From Nitrospira sp. (GTDB lineage Bacteria > Nitrospirota > Nitrospiria > Nitrospirales > Nitrospiraceae), in assembly GCA_020697375.1 (NCBI GenBank), contig JAJFBJ010000097.1, positions 1 through 13,567 on the forward strand: a stretch of DNA of 13,567 nucleotides, written 5' to 3'. A program made the translations under genes and the position numbers. The number at the start of each line of letters is the position of its first letter. The first letter of the stretch is position 1. The notes beneath the pieces are model-generated. The model saw only the letters and a list, made by a program, of their open reading frames with translations, ran no database searches and was not told where the DNA came from. This document shows positions 1 to 7,989 of the stretch, piece after piece.

Positions 1-504
1 TTTATCGGACTGGCCGCGCTGATCCTGTTGCTGTTTTTCCTCTGGTGTCCGCCGGACGTCTGCCGGGCGTTGAATATACAGACCTATACGATTTCGTCGC
101 TGGACGAATATCGAGAGTTTCTGGCGGACGAATCGGCTTTTAAGATCCACCACTCGGTTCGAGCAGTCCGCGTTGATTGTTCAGCTCTGCGCGACGATGT
201 CGTGGCCGCTTTGGAAAAGGGCCGGCTGATCTTGGGCGTCAGCGAGTCTAATGGTGCGCAGGGGAACAGCCTTCAAGCCGGTCAGGTCAAGGCTTGGCAC
301 CAGGGACGGCTGTTGCATCTGGGCAACGGGACCTTTGAGAATCGCGAGGAGTCGGAAGCTTGGGGGGTGAAGATCCGGGAAATGCTCTCCGAGCGACAAG
401 AACGCGAGCTGGCATTCCTGCCGCGACTATTCGGCGGCTTGATTATCCACGTTCATAACAAGGAGACCCCCGTCGTGCTGTTCTCTCGCAACCCCTGTAT
501 CTAG
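1..504 (+). CDS. Partial exported or membrane-anchored protein of unknown function (5' end missing)
   Basis: The reading frame is already open at base 1 and ends at TAG 502-504. The first residues (FIGLAALILLLFFLWC) form the hydrophobic core of a signal peptide or single membrane anchor, so the true start is almost certainly left of the window. A TTG at 28 could initiate but would cut this segment in half. The remaining ~145 residues look soluble and mixed alpha/beta, presumably on the outer face of the membrane, with no cysteine-rich, metal-binding or catalytic motif that I recognise. The ynfA-like gene starts 49 nt downstream on the same strand and is probably co-transcribed. Function unknown. 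The coding call is firm because of the long open frame and the coherent hydrophobic start. Confidence 0.75.
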   Translation, partial: FIGLAALILLLFFLWCPPDVCRALNIQTYTISSLDEYREFLADESAFKIHHSVRAVRVDCSALRDDVVAALEKGRLILGVSESNGAQGNSLQAGQVKAWHQGRLLHLGNGTFENREESEAWGVKIREMLSERQERELAFLPRLFGGLIIHVHNKETPVVLFSRNPCI

Positions 505-553
505 GAGGATGTGAGCCGCCGAGAAGCGCCCATGTTCACCGTGAGGAGGCGCG

Positions 554-889
554 ATGTCATTGCCCCTGTCGATCAGTCTATTCATCGCCGCCGGACTCTG
601 CGAGATCGGCGGCGGCTATCTGGTCTGGTTGTGGTTTCGTGAAGGGAAACCTATCACGTATGCCGCGGCGGGAGCGTTGTTGTTGATCCTCTACGGAATC
701 ATTCCAACCTTGCAGACTGCCCATTTCGGGCGGGTATACGCGGCCTATGGCGGCATGTTCATCATCCTCTCGTTGCTGTGGGGATGGGGAGCGGACGGGA
801 CCAGGCCGGACCGGTTCGATCTCATCGGAGCCGCCATCTGCCTGATCGGCATGGCCGTGATCATGTACGTCCCTCGCTCAACGATGTAA
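554..889 (+). CDS. ynfA: YnfA/UPF0060 family small membrane protein
   Basis: This 111-residue protein has four predicted membrane helices, the usual size for the family. Conserved YnfA features are visible: [13 protein letters not shown] in helix 1, GRVYAAYGG before helix 3, and [17 protein letters not shown] as helix 4. YnfA proteins are inner-membrane relatives of the small multidrug resistance transporters. E. coli family members have been linked to efflux of toxic organic cations, but the substrate here cannot be read from sequence. The start is secure: AGGAGG at 544-549 precedes ATG 554 by 4 nt. The gene lies 49 nt behind the preceding gene and probably shares its transcript. Confidence 0.93.
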   Translation: MSLPLSISLFIAAGLCEIGGGYLVWLWFREGKPITYAAAGALLLILYGIIPTLQTAHFGRVYAAYGGMFIILSLLWGWGADGTRPDRFDLIGAAICLIGMAVIMYVPRSTM

Positions 890-1056
890 GGGCGGCCGGC
901 ATCCTTGCACAATTTCGTGCCACCTGCCCAATCCATGCCTTCTCAACCACATCCCTAGCCTGCGCTCTCTCTTTACTATCCTCTACTTACCGCACATACC
1001 GGCTTGCGTCGCACCTGTCGATCCGTCGCCAAGCTTAGGGCTCAAGAGGTAAGTAA

Positions 1057-1072
1057 CTAGGTACATATCTAG
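1057..1072. promoter_or_regulatory. Imperfect CTAG-N8-CTAG inverted repeat, candidate operator
   Basis: CTAGGTACATATCTAG lies in the 245-nt intergenic region ahead of the small secreted protein, 62 nt before its ATG at 1135. Twelve of sixteen positions obey dyad symmetry. It has the same layout (CTAG ends, GTAC inside, 16 bp) as the perfect palindrome at 9747-9762 upstream of rsbR. CTAG is otherwise sparse in the window. A shared dimeric regulator is an inference. No convincing -35/-10 pair was seen around it. Confidence 0.35.
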
Positions 1073-1134
1073 CGGTTGGCTCGCGGTGGAGGCGCGAGGA
1101 TGAACCTATGAAATCGGGAGAAGGGAGGCATCTC

Positions 1135-1542
1135 ATGGGAACATCACTACAGACTTCGTTCATCACGTCTGTACTCGCGCTCTGTCTGGCTTGGCCGGTG
1201 TTTTCTCAAGCCGGCCAGCCGATTCCCGAGGAACCAGGTGAGGAACAGCTCGTCGGCCAATCCTACGATACGATCATAGGGCTCTTCTTTCGCGAGTACT
1301 CGCTACGAGAGAACGGTCATGTGGATTACCGCACGGCCCGCCACATCCTGGGAATATCCTACGACGATCCGGCGGCCGAGGCATTGGATGTCGCGCCCTA
1401 CCCGATATTCTACTGGTACGATCCCCATCAGGACGGACGGTGGGAAATATGGGTGGACCGCGGCGGAGAGGGGTGGACCGCGGCGGAGAGGGCCATCTCG
1501 CTGAAGCGGTTCGCTATGATTGGAAACAGGGAGAGGAACTGA
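1135..1542 (+). CDS. Small secreted protein of unknown function, C-terminus frameshifted by a 20-bp tandem duplication
   Basis: ATG 1135 is chosen over the in-frame ATG 1108 because GGGAGG (1123-1128) lies 6 nt before it. Residues 1-26 are a Sec signal peptide (hydrophobic 10-23, cleavage likely after FSQA). The mature part has an aromatic, acidic core (GLFFREYSLRENG, DYRTARHILG, PIFYWYDPHQDGRWEIWVDRGGEG) that I cannot assign to a named family. As written, the last 22 residues after GGEG are basic and unlike the rest. Removing one copy of the 20-bp repeat at 1451-1492 shifts the frame to a tail containing AVRYDWKQGEELIALKTW and a TGA at 1560-1562. That tail continues the aromatic/acidic style much better. 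Both versions are 135 residues long. The broken frame may be a real mutation or an assembly error. Confidence 0.7.
   Translation: MGTSLQTSFITSVLALCLAWPVFSQAGQPIPEEPGEEQLVGQSYDTIIGLFFREYSLRENGHVDYRTARHILGISYDDPAAEALDVAPYPIFYWYDPHQDGRWEIWVDRGGEGWTAAERAISLKRFAMIGNRERN
1451..1492. repeat. Exact 20-bp tandem duplication inside the secreted-protein gene
   Basis: The unit gggtggaccgcggcggagag occurs at 1451-1470 and again at 1471-1490, with two further matching bases (gg) after it. Twenty is not a multiple of three, so one copy must shift the reading frame. Collapsing it restores a natural-looking C-terminus ending at 1562. Confidence 0.95.
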
Positions 1543-1593
1543 TCGCATTGAAGACTTGGTGAATATGGTGAGTAGCGCTCGTTGCACGGCCTC

Positions 1594-4500
1594 TCACCCT
1601 GCGTCACGGCCGTTCATTTTCACGTCGTGCGGCAGCGAAAAGCGCCGAGAGACAATGACAATTACAGGGTGGAACCGGCTGCTCGAAGCGCCTGTTGAAT
1701 CGTTTCGTGGAGCTGCTCGATGGCGGCATCCTTGGCCAGGAATGAGACGGCGCCTGCTTCCCGCATGGAATGAGACGGCGCCTGCTTCCCGCATGACCTG
1801 CTCAACCTGCCGATTGTTGTGCACGGAGAGCCCGATGACCAGGATGGCTGGTTGCTCGGCCTTCAATATGTGCGTCGCTTCAATACCGTCTATGCCTGGC
1901 ATATTCACATCCATAATCACGACATGCGGCGACAGGGCTTTAGCCAGGGTGATCGCTTGCGCGCCGTCCACCGCTTCTCCCACCACTTCAATATCGGGGT
2001 ATCCATCCAGCACTGTGCGGAGCCCCTGGCGAAGCATGGCATGGTCGTCCACCAGAAGCACTCTGGTTCTCGCCGAATGGTCGAGGGCGCGAGAAGGGAC
2101 CGTTGCCGGCCTATCCGCCGTCCTTGCGGTCTTGGGTCCGCTTCGTTCGACCGGATCGGCGCCCGCTGCCGTCTGGCTTTTTTCGAGATCCGTTCCCCCG
2201 GGATCATCTTCAGCCGGCGCATCTTCATAGGGAACGGCCAAAGTGACCTTCGTTCCGCCTCCCGGAGATGACTCGACCGTCATGTGCCCGCCCAAGGCAT
2301 CCATCCGTTCTCGGATACTGAACAGGCCGAACATCGGTGTGGTGAGGTTCGCCGCGGCGCCGGCCGGGTCGAACCCGGTCCCCTCATCCGCGACCCGGAC
2401 ATGTAGCACATCTCCCTCGGTCCACACTGAAACCGACGCATGCAACGTTCCGGCATGCTTCGAGACGTTGATCAACAGTTCGCGAGCGGATTGAAAGAGC
2501 AACACCGCCTGATCTTCCCGCAACTGCACCTGCTCCAGGTCGCAATGCACGACTACCGTCATTTCCTGTCGCCGCATCTGTTCGGCGAGCCATCGGATCG
2601 CCATCACCAAGCCGAACTCTCGGAGCACGGGAGGGCTCAATTGGGCCACCAACGATCTGGTGTAGGTGAGCGCCTCGTTCAACATGTCGTCCAGCTCCTG
2701 CACCAGCCCCAGGGCCGGGCCGAGATCGCCACGTTTGGCTTGACCCACCTTCATACGGCCGAACACCAATAATTGCGCCAGATAGTCGTGGAGTTCCGAC
2801 GCCAGTCGCTGTCGCTCGCGCTGCTCGGTCAAAGTCAGTTCAGAAGCCAAGGCTCGTAAACGCGTACGGGACTGCATCAACGCCTGGGTGCGCTCGGCCA
2901 CCCGTTGTTCGAGTTCGATCGTCCAGCGCCGGGTTTGCTCTTGAGCCTTCTTTCGCTCGGTAATATCGCGCAATAATCCGGTGTACGTCACATCACCGCC
3001 CCGTTGGTTCTTACTGATCGACAGTTCCACCGGGAAGCGTGATCCATCCTTCCGAACTCCTGTCATCTCTGCGCCGATTACTTTGAAGGCCAGGCCGCTG
3101 ATATCGAAATCGCTGGCCGGCGAGGTTTCGTGCTCGCTACTGTATGGGTAGGGCATCAGCATCATAATATGGCGGCCGAGCAAATCGTCGAGCCGGTAAT
3201 CGAACAGGCGTTCGACGGCCGGATTGGCGCTATGGATGATTCCCTGCTCATCGATGATGATGATTCCGTCTACGGCGCCCTCCACCATGGCCTTGAGTCT
3301 GGACTCGCGTTCGGCCAGCGCCGATGCTGCCCGATGCCGTTCCCAGGCGATGGCGATGAGATGACACAGCGTTTGGAAAAACCCGATCTCCGCTTCGGTA
3401 AAACGATCCCTCCTGGTTGTCCCGAATGACAGCGTGCCCAGCACTTGCCCGTCGCCGGTCTTCAAGGCATGGCAGGCATAGGCCCTGATGCCTATGGTTC
3501 GCATGAGGTCGCCCTTGGGATCCGAGGCAATCTGGTCGCTGTCTGCCATCATCGACGTCCCACAGGCGGCCACATGCCCGCAGAAACTTTGCCCCCAATG
3601 GAGCCGCTGCGCTGCTTGCGCTACATATTCCGGCACGCCGACACCGGTGAGGAGATGGAGGTCTTTGCTTTTCTCGTCCACCACATAATTGAGACAGAGA
3701 TTCACATCGAATTGAAACGAGACTTTTTCGTAAATCGTCTTTGTCCAGCTCGCGGGATCGGAGGGCACTTCCAGAATCATCCGGCTGATTTCGAGGAGTA
3801 GTTGTTGTTGCTCTTTCTGGCTGTTCAGTATGCCTTCTTGTCGCTTTCGGTCGGTAATGTCTTGAGCCGTGCCTAGGATCTGCACCGGTCGTTCTTCCCG
3901 ATCCCGCGCGAAAATGACGTTGCGGGAATGAAACCAACGCCACTCCCCGCTACGATGCCGAATCCGGCATTCAAATTCTATGACCTCTCCATCAGCCAAA
4001 GAAGGCAGGCCCTTCAGGCACTCCCGCACCTGTGGCAAGTCCTCCTCATGCACCAGCGCCTGCAACGCTTCTTGTCCAACCAGCTGCAGCCCTTCCGCGG
4101 CATAGCCGAGCGCGGCTTCCAATTTTGCATTGGCATAGATGTTTCTATTTTCAGACAGATCGTAGAGATAGACCGTGGAGGGCGCCGCATCCACCAACTT
4201 TTTGATGAACCGTTCGCGCTGGGTCAGTTCGCTGAGGAGGACCCGTTTTTCTTCCTCTCGATCGTACAGCCGCAGCAGGGCCTTGGCCGCACCCAACAAT
4301 TCCGTGGCTTCCAGTGGTTCAGTCAAGTACACGTCCGCGCCGCCTGCCAGTCCAAGGGCCTTGTCCTCCGGTTTCACGCTGGAGGCGGAGACTTGCAAGA
4401 CCATGGTTTGTTCCGTCGCCGCGTCCGTCTTGATGCGCCGGCAAATTTCGATGCCGTTGATATCCGGCAGCCCCACATCCAAGAGCACCAGTTGTGGACG

Positions 4501-4647
4501 ACCCTGCTGTATCAGCTCCAACGCGTCCCGGCCATTCGCGGCCTCCAACACGCTGTATCCCGCGCGCCCGAATATTCTGCTCTTGGCATAGCGCGCGCCT
4601 TCATCGTCATCGACGATCAGCACGGTATGTCGGAACGTATCTGTCAT
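1594..4647 (-). CDS. Hybrid sensor kinase REC-PAS-GAF-PAS-HisKA_3-HATPase-REC, last domain frameshifted
   Basis: ATG 4647 lies 7 nt after the preceding kinase stop. Domains by residue: REC 8-125 (acidic D13-D15, phosphoacceptor D57; the usual lysine of the KP motif is Glu110 in YLTEP), PAS 150-268, GAF 285-440, PAS 450-567, coiled coil 568-600, HisKA_3/NarX-type dimerisation with H620 in SELHDYLAQ, HATPase (N727, DEGTGFD at 754, GLFSIRER), charged linker 805-860, and a NarL-type REC from 861 (D867-D868, D913 in IMDVNMPG). After VSF-960 a 28-bp duplication shifts the frame and the ORF runs on to 1594 with an unrelated basic tail (1017 residues in all). Without it the protein would read FLAKDAAIEQLHETIQQ and stop at 1664-1662 (985 residues), restoring Lys963. 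No DNA-binding domain follows in either frame. It likely acts as a cytoplasmic kinase or phosphorelay node at the end of the rsb operon. Confidence 0.88.
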   Translation of the reverse strand: MTDTFRHTVLIVDDDEGARYAKSRIFGRAGYSVLEAANGRDALELIQQGRPQLVLLDVGLPDINGIEICRRIKTDAATEQTMVLQVSASSVKPEDKALGLAGGADVYLTEPLEATELLGAAKALLRLYDREEEKRVLLSELTQRERFIKKLVDAAPSTVYLYDLSENRNIYANAKLEAALGYAAEGLQLVGQEALQALVHEEDLPQVRECLKGLPSLADGEVIEFECRIRHRSGEWRWFHSRNVIFARDREERPVQILGTAQDITDRKRQEGILNSQKEQQQLLLEISRMILEVPSDPASWTKTIYEKVSFQFDVNLCLNYVVDEKSKDLHLLTGVGVPEYVAQAAQRLHWGQSFCGHVAACGTSMMADSDQIASDPKGDLMRTIGIRAYACHALKTGDGQVLGTLSFGTTRRDRFTEAEIGFFQTLCHLIAIAWERHRAASALAERESRLKAMVEGAVDGIIIIDEQGIIHSANPAVERLFDYRLDDLLGRHIMMLMPYPYSSEHETSPASDFDISGLAFKVIGAEMTGVRKDGSRFPVELSISKNQRGGDVTYTGLLRDITERKKAQEQTRRWTIELEQRVAERTQALMQSRTRLRALASELTLTEQRERQRLASELHDYLAQLLVFGRMKVGQAKRGDLGPALGLVQELDDMLNEALTYTRSLVAQLSPPVLREFGLVMAIRWLAEQMRRQEMTVVVHCDLEQVQLREDQAVLLFQSARELLINVSKHAGTLHASVSVWTEGDVLHVRVADEGTGFDPAGAAANLTTPMFGLFSIRERMDALGGHMTVESSPGGGTKVTLAVPYEDAPAEDDPGGTDLEKSQTAAGADPVERSGPKTARTADRPATVPSRALDHSARTRVLLVDDHAMLRQGLRTVLDGYPDIEVVGEAVDGAQAITLAKALSPHVVIMDVNMPGIDGIEATHILKAEQPAILVIGLSVHNNRQVEQVMREAGAVSFHAGSRRRLIPGQGCRHRAAPRNDSTGASSSRFHPVIVIVSRRFSLPHDVKMNGRDAG
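1739..1795. repeat. Exact 28-bp tandem duplication inside the terminal REC domain of the hybrid kinase
   Basis: Starting at 1739, the 28-bp unit (ggaatgagacggcgcctg... to 1766) is repeated at once at 1767-1794, with one more matching base. Twenty-eight is not a multiple of three, so the extra copy shifts the kinase frame after residue 960. Collapsing it restores the conserved REC lysine and a stop codon (complement of 1662-1664) about 70 nt earlier than the present one. Confidence 0.95.
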
Positions 4648-4654
4648 GGTTGTA

Positions 4655-6847
4655 TCACTCTTGTTGCACCCGGTCGGCAGCTTGACCGAACCGTTCGGGA
4701 ATCACCTCGGTGATGACGCGACGGACGCGTTCTTCGGAGAGATCGCTTTTCATGACAATTGCCCGCGCAGATCGCTCGAGTACCGCTCGGGCCTCTGCTG
4801 AGAGGGCCTGAGAGGTGACGATAACGACAGGGGTTCCGGCCACTTTTTCGTACGCCGCCAGGTCTTGAAGAAACTGCCACCCGGAGCGGCCGGGCATCGT
4901 GAGATCGAGAAAAATCAGATCCGGCTGCAGTTCCCGGCAGAGCCGGATTCCCGCCATGGCGTCTTCGGCTTCCGAGACGGTACAAGGAAGATCCAACAAG
5001 CACTTTTTAAGGATATAGCGAAAGGACTCGTCATCGTCAATGATCAAGAGGCGCGGGAACGCTTCATTCCCGGCCGAACGACCTACGATCCCTCGCCGCT
5101 CCACCAGACGGTCCAACTCCGAGACGAGCGCGGCACGTTCGATCGGCTTCACATGGTACGCATCTGCGCCCAACACAAGGCCCTTGCCGTGATCTTCCAC
5201 CGTCGTCACGACGATGATCGGGATATCCTTGGTCGCCTCGTCCGCTTTCATATGCGCAAGCCAGCGCCAGCTTTCTTCTCCGCCCAGCAGGATATCGAGA
5301 ATGATGGCAGCCGGTCGCAGCCCTTGCAAGAGGCGCCGAGCCTGATGAAGCCCCGCGGCGCATATCGGCTGATATGTGGTGCCCCGGAGATAGGTTTCAT
5401 AAATGAAGCGGGTCTCCGCTTGGTCTTCGATAATCAGAATAGGAAACCGCGCGGTATCCAGCGGAGCCACTTCGCCCCCTCCCGTATCAAGGAGCCTGTC
5501 TCTGGAAGAGTGGTGGACAGGAAATGTAAGTCGGAACGTAGAGCCGATTCCCACCTGGCTCTCGACCGTGACGTGACCGCCAAGCAGGCCTGCCAGCTTT
5601 TTGCACAGGGGAAGGCCAAGCCCCGTGCCTTTCACCCGGCGCTGGATGGGATGGTCCACCTGGCTGAACTCTTCAAAGATCAGAACCTGGTCTTCCGGTC
5701 TGATCCCGATGCCGGTATCGGCGACCGACAGGGTGATGTTCTCCTCAAGCGCATCGATCGATGCCGTGACCCGAATTTCGCCTTTCTCGGTAAATTTCAG
5801 GGCATTGGAAATAAAATTCCTGACGACTTGCGACACTTTTCCTTCGTCGGTATACAACAGCGGTAACCCGTCCGGGTCATCGAATACAAGATTCACCGAC
5901 GAGCCGGCCAGCAGGGGCTTCAACATGCCTCGGAGCGCGCTGAACATCGTTTTGATTTCGAACTCCACCGGACGCACATCCACTTTACCGGCTTCGATTT
6001 TGGCAAGGTCGAGCAGATCGTTGACGAGTTCGAGCAGAGTTTCAGCCGCCTTTCGAATGAAACGGGCTTGTTTGTCCTGCTCGATGGTCAGTTCACCGTC
6101 GGTGCGATCCAGCAGGAGCGCCGACAGCGCGAGGATCGAACTCAGCGGCGTACGGAACTCATGGCTCATGTTGGACAGAAACCGGCTTTTCATCTGGTCC
6201 GCGCGCCGGAGATGGTCGGCCTTTTCATCCAACTCGGCATAGAGCGCGACGACTCCACGATTGGTATCCTCCAATTCATGGTTCATGCGGACCAGCTCGT
6301 CCTGTCGAACACGCAGTTCATCCAGGATCCGCATCAGCTCATGGTTTTGCTGCCTCAATTCCTCTTGCGCGCTTTGCGCGGGGGTTGTGATCAGCTGGTC
6401 GACCAGCTGCTGTAATTCCTTTGCGCCCACCAGCGGCGCGCGCGTCGGTACCAGCTTTTTCAATCGCACCGTCGTGCCGAAGCTTTCTTGGCTCTGCACG
6501 TCGCACTGGTCCATCAGACGCTTGGCGCCGAGGATTCCCAGACCCATGCCGGTTGCCGATTGATACCGGCCCTCCAGAATACGCGGGAGATCTCGAATGC
6601 CGGGGCCCTTGTCCGTCACGCGGATCACCAGCACTTGAGGCGAGGTCTGGCCCTCCAGCAGGAACTCCACCAAGCCATGTTCGGCATATCGGAATGCATT
6701 GCGCGCGATTTCGGAGACGGCCGTCGCGATTCGGGTCTGGTCTTGAGAGTCGAATCCCAACAGCTGCGCGATGTGCCTCGCCCGCTGCCTTGCGGCCACC
6801 ACGTCATCCTCGTATTTCAATGCGACCGTCGCGATCGGATACGTCAT
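4655..6847 (-). CDS. RsbT-like ATPase domain fused to hybrid histidine kinase with two REC domains
   Basis: This 730-residue cytoplasmic protein has no membrane helix. Residues 1-132 are an RsbT-type GHKL domain (SEIARN with N50, DKGPGI with D79, GMGLGILGAKRL at 100-111) closely resembling the stand-alone RsbT encoded upstream. A coiled coil follows (145-218), then HisKA with H229 in SHEFRTP, HATPase (N348, D377 in ADTGIGI, GTGLGLPL at 407-414), REC1 468-585 (D518, K567) and REC2 598-715 (D604-D606, D648, K700). All key residues are intact. In Bacillus, RsbT binds the stressosome and then a phosphatase. A fused RsbT-like domain suggests that this kinase senses the stressosome state directly (inference). 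ATG 6847 has a weak ribosome site and overlaps the stop of a small ORF (ATGA), so coupling is likely. The next kinase starts 7 nt downstream. Confidence 0.93.
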   Translation of the reverse strand: MTYPIATVALKYEDDVVAARQRARHIAQLLGFDSQDQTRIATAVSEIARNAFRYAEHGLVEFLLEGQTSPQVLVIRVTDKGPGIRDLPRILEGRYQSATGMGLGILGAKRLMDQCDVQSQESFGTTVRLKKLVPTRAPLVGAKELQQLVDQLITTPAQSAQEELRQQNHELMRILDELRVRQDELVRMNHELEDTNRGVVALYAELDEKADHLRRADQMKSRFLSNMSHEFRTPLSSILALSALLLDRTDGELTIEQDKQARFIRKAAETLLELVNDLLDLAKIEAGKVDVRPVEFEIKTMFSALRGMLKPLLAGSSVNLVFDDPDGLPLLYTDEGKVSQVVRNFISNALKFTEKGEIRVTASIDALEENITLSVADTGIGIRPEDQVLIFEEFSQVDHPIQRRVKGTGLGLPLCKKLAGLLGGHVTVESQVGIGSTFRLTFPVHHSSRDRLLDTGGGEVAPLDTARFPILIIEDQAETRFIYETYLRGTTYQPICAAGLHQARRLLQGLRPAAIILDILLGGEESWRWLAHMKADEATKDIPIIVVTTVEDHGKGLVLGADAYHVKPIERAALVSELDRLVERRGIVGRSAGNEAFPRLLIIDDDESFRYILKKCLLDLPCTVSEAEDAMAGIRLCRELQPDLIFLDLTMPGRSGWQFLQDLAAYEKVAGTPVVIVTSQALSAEARAVLERSARAIVMKSDLSEERVRRVITEVIPERFGQAADRVQQE

Positions 6848-6951
6848 GTGTGGAGTCCCGCTTGGTTCATGATGGCTGTCGTCTCATCCACGTCCGGGGG
6901 GCACAGGCCGCAGGCCGAATGACCGGCGCTATGGTTATCGATCGCGGACAT
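6844..6951 (-). CDS. Possible 35-residue small ORF bridging phosphatase and kinase genes
   Basis: ATG 6951 lies 4 nt after an AGGA motif (gagaggaaccg). The ORF overlaps the last 17 nt of the phosphatase gene in another frame and ends with a TGA that shares ATGA with the start of the RsbT-kinase gene. It reads MSAIDNHSAGHSACG... and contains a CGLC pair. It fills the only gap longer than about 10 nt inside the operon, and the next gene has little Shine-Dalgarno sequence of its own. It may therefore be a coupling or leader peptide. No homology is known to me and it could be chance. Confidence 0.33.
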   Translation of the reverse strand: MSAIDNHSAGHSACGLCPPDVDETTAIMNQAGLHT

Positions 6952-7981
6952 CGGTTCCTCTCGGGCCTCCGAACACGAGGACCGTGGCGTCGTCGGTCCG
7001 GCGCCCATAATCCCGGTACAGAGTGGCGGCAATGAGACTCGCGTCGCGCATCATCAGCCCGACGTACGATGTGAGATCCCAGCGGGTGCTGATTCCATCC
7101 GAGCACAGGACGAGCGTCGCCGATTCGGACCAAGGATATTGAAACTCCTTCGCCTGTCGCATCTGATGGCCTAGGATTCCATTCTGGGACACCATGTGAC
7201 GAGCGACACCGTCTTGAAGGACTGTGGCCATGATATTGCCGATACCGGAAAAGTTAATGATCCCTCGATCATGTAAGATCTCCGCGATTCCGAGCGCGGC
7301 CCCTCTCGTTGATTTAAGCGTCTCATGGGCCAGCTCGATCTGCTCGACTAGCGGCGCATCGCGATGTTCCAAGAGACTCGCCATCGCCGCTGAGGAGGCC
7401 TCGGCCGCCAGCGGTCCATGGCCTAAACCGTCGGCCACGGCACAGAGGGTTCGCTTGCCGGACGATTCGAACAGCCACGCATCGCCCGAGACCGTTTCGC
7501 CAGGTATGGGCATGCGGACCACACCGGGGACAGTTCCCAGGAAGGTATCTCGGCGCGGAGAATGGTCTTTCCAGACCCGCGCGACCAAAACGGTTCCCTG
7601 TCCCGGCTTGGAATGTATGTCGAATGTCGAGGCAACCCTCGACAGCGCTCCGAGGCCCGTGCCGCTGCTGCCAGCCGTGGAATGGCCATCTTGAAGGGCA
7701 CGGTTCACATTGCCCATTCCAGGCCCCCTATCGATCGAGAGCATTTCAATCCCAGGAATCGGGCCATGCATCAATGCCCGTAACAATATTTGACCTTCCT
7801 TCGCATGTTTGACCAAATTGCTGCCCATCTCAGAGGCGATCAGCGCGCAGACTCCGGTTTGGGTTTCACCCAATCCCGCGAGTTCGGCCAACGCCGTAGC
7901 CCTTTGGCGGGCCTCCGACACCTGACTGGATTCCACGACGGAAATGATCCGTTGCTCACGTACCGCTTCGTTGATATCCAA
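6935..7981 (-). CDS. RsbT-like ATPase domain fused to SpoIIE/PP2C serine phosphatase (RsbX-like role)
   Basis: The N-terminal ~135 residues are a GHKL ATPase of the RsbT/RsbW type (IASEMGSNLVKHA with N55, DRGPGM, GTGLGALS). The rest is a SpoIIE-family PP2C domain with its metal-binding aspartates: SGD 165-167, VADGLGHG (D184), LCSDGIS (D295), RTDDATVLV (D330/D331). It likely dephosphorylates the STAS proteins RsbR/RsbS, like RsbX of Bacillus, or a downstream STAS protein, like RsbU. Position after rsbT fits either. A GTG at 7999 would add six residues and overlap rsbT by 10 nt but has no ribosome site. TTG 7981 follows GGAGGTAAGG, which overlaps the rsbT stop, so I prefer it (348 residues). 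ATP-binding SpoIIE phosphatases of this layout are a known type. The target is inferred. Confidence 0.9.
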   Translation of the reverse strand: MDINEAVREQRIISVVESSQVSEARQRATALAELAGLGETQTGVCALIASEMGSNLVKHAKEGQILLRALMHGPIPGIEMLSIDRGPGMGNVNRALQDGHSTAGSSGTGLGALSRVASTFDIHSKPGQGTVLVARVWKDHSPRRDTFLGTVPGVVRMPIPGETVSGDAWLFESSGKRTLCAVADGLGHGPLAAEASSAAMASLLEHRDAPLVEQIELAHETLKSTRGAALGIAEILHDRGIINFSGIGNIMATVLQDGVARHMVSQNGILGHQMRQAKEFQYPWSESATLVLCSDGISTRWDLTSYVGLMMRDASLIAATLYRDYGRRTDDATVLVFGGPRGTDVRDR

Positions 7982-7989
7982 TGGGAACC

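Noticed and set aside
1562..1662. Bidirectional terminator between the convergent genes
   Set aside because: Only weak stems (GGTGAG/CTCACC with a long loop, a bulged GGC-GC stem) without T-runs. No terminator can be called.
3928..4713. 261-codon + strand frame opposite the REC/PAS region of the last kinase
   Set aside because: Antisense shadow. The - strand encodes clear REC and PAS motifs here and the + product has no recognisable feature.
4865..5866. Long + strand open frame (333 codons) opposite the RsbT-kinase gene
   Set aside because: It is the antisense shadow of the HATPase and REC domains, whose motifs are all intact on the - strand. It shows no domain, and no ribosome site.
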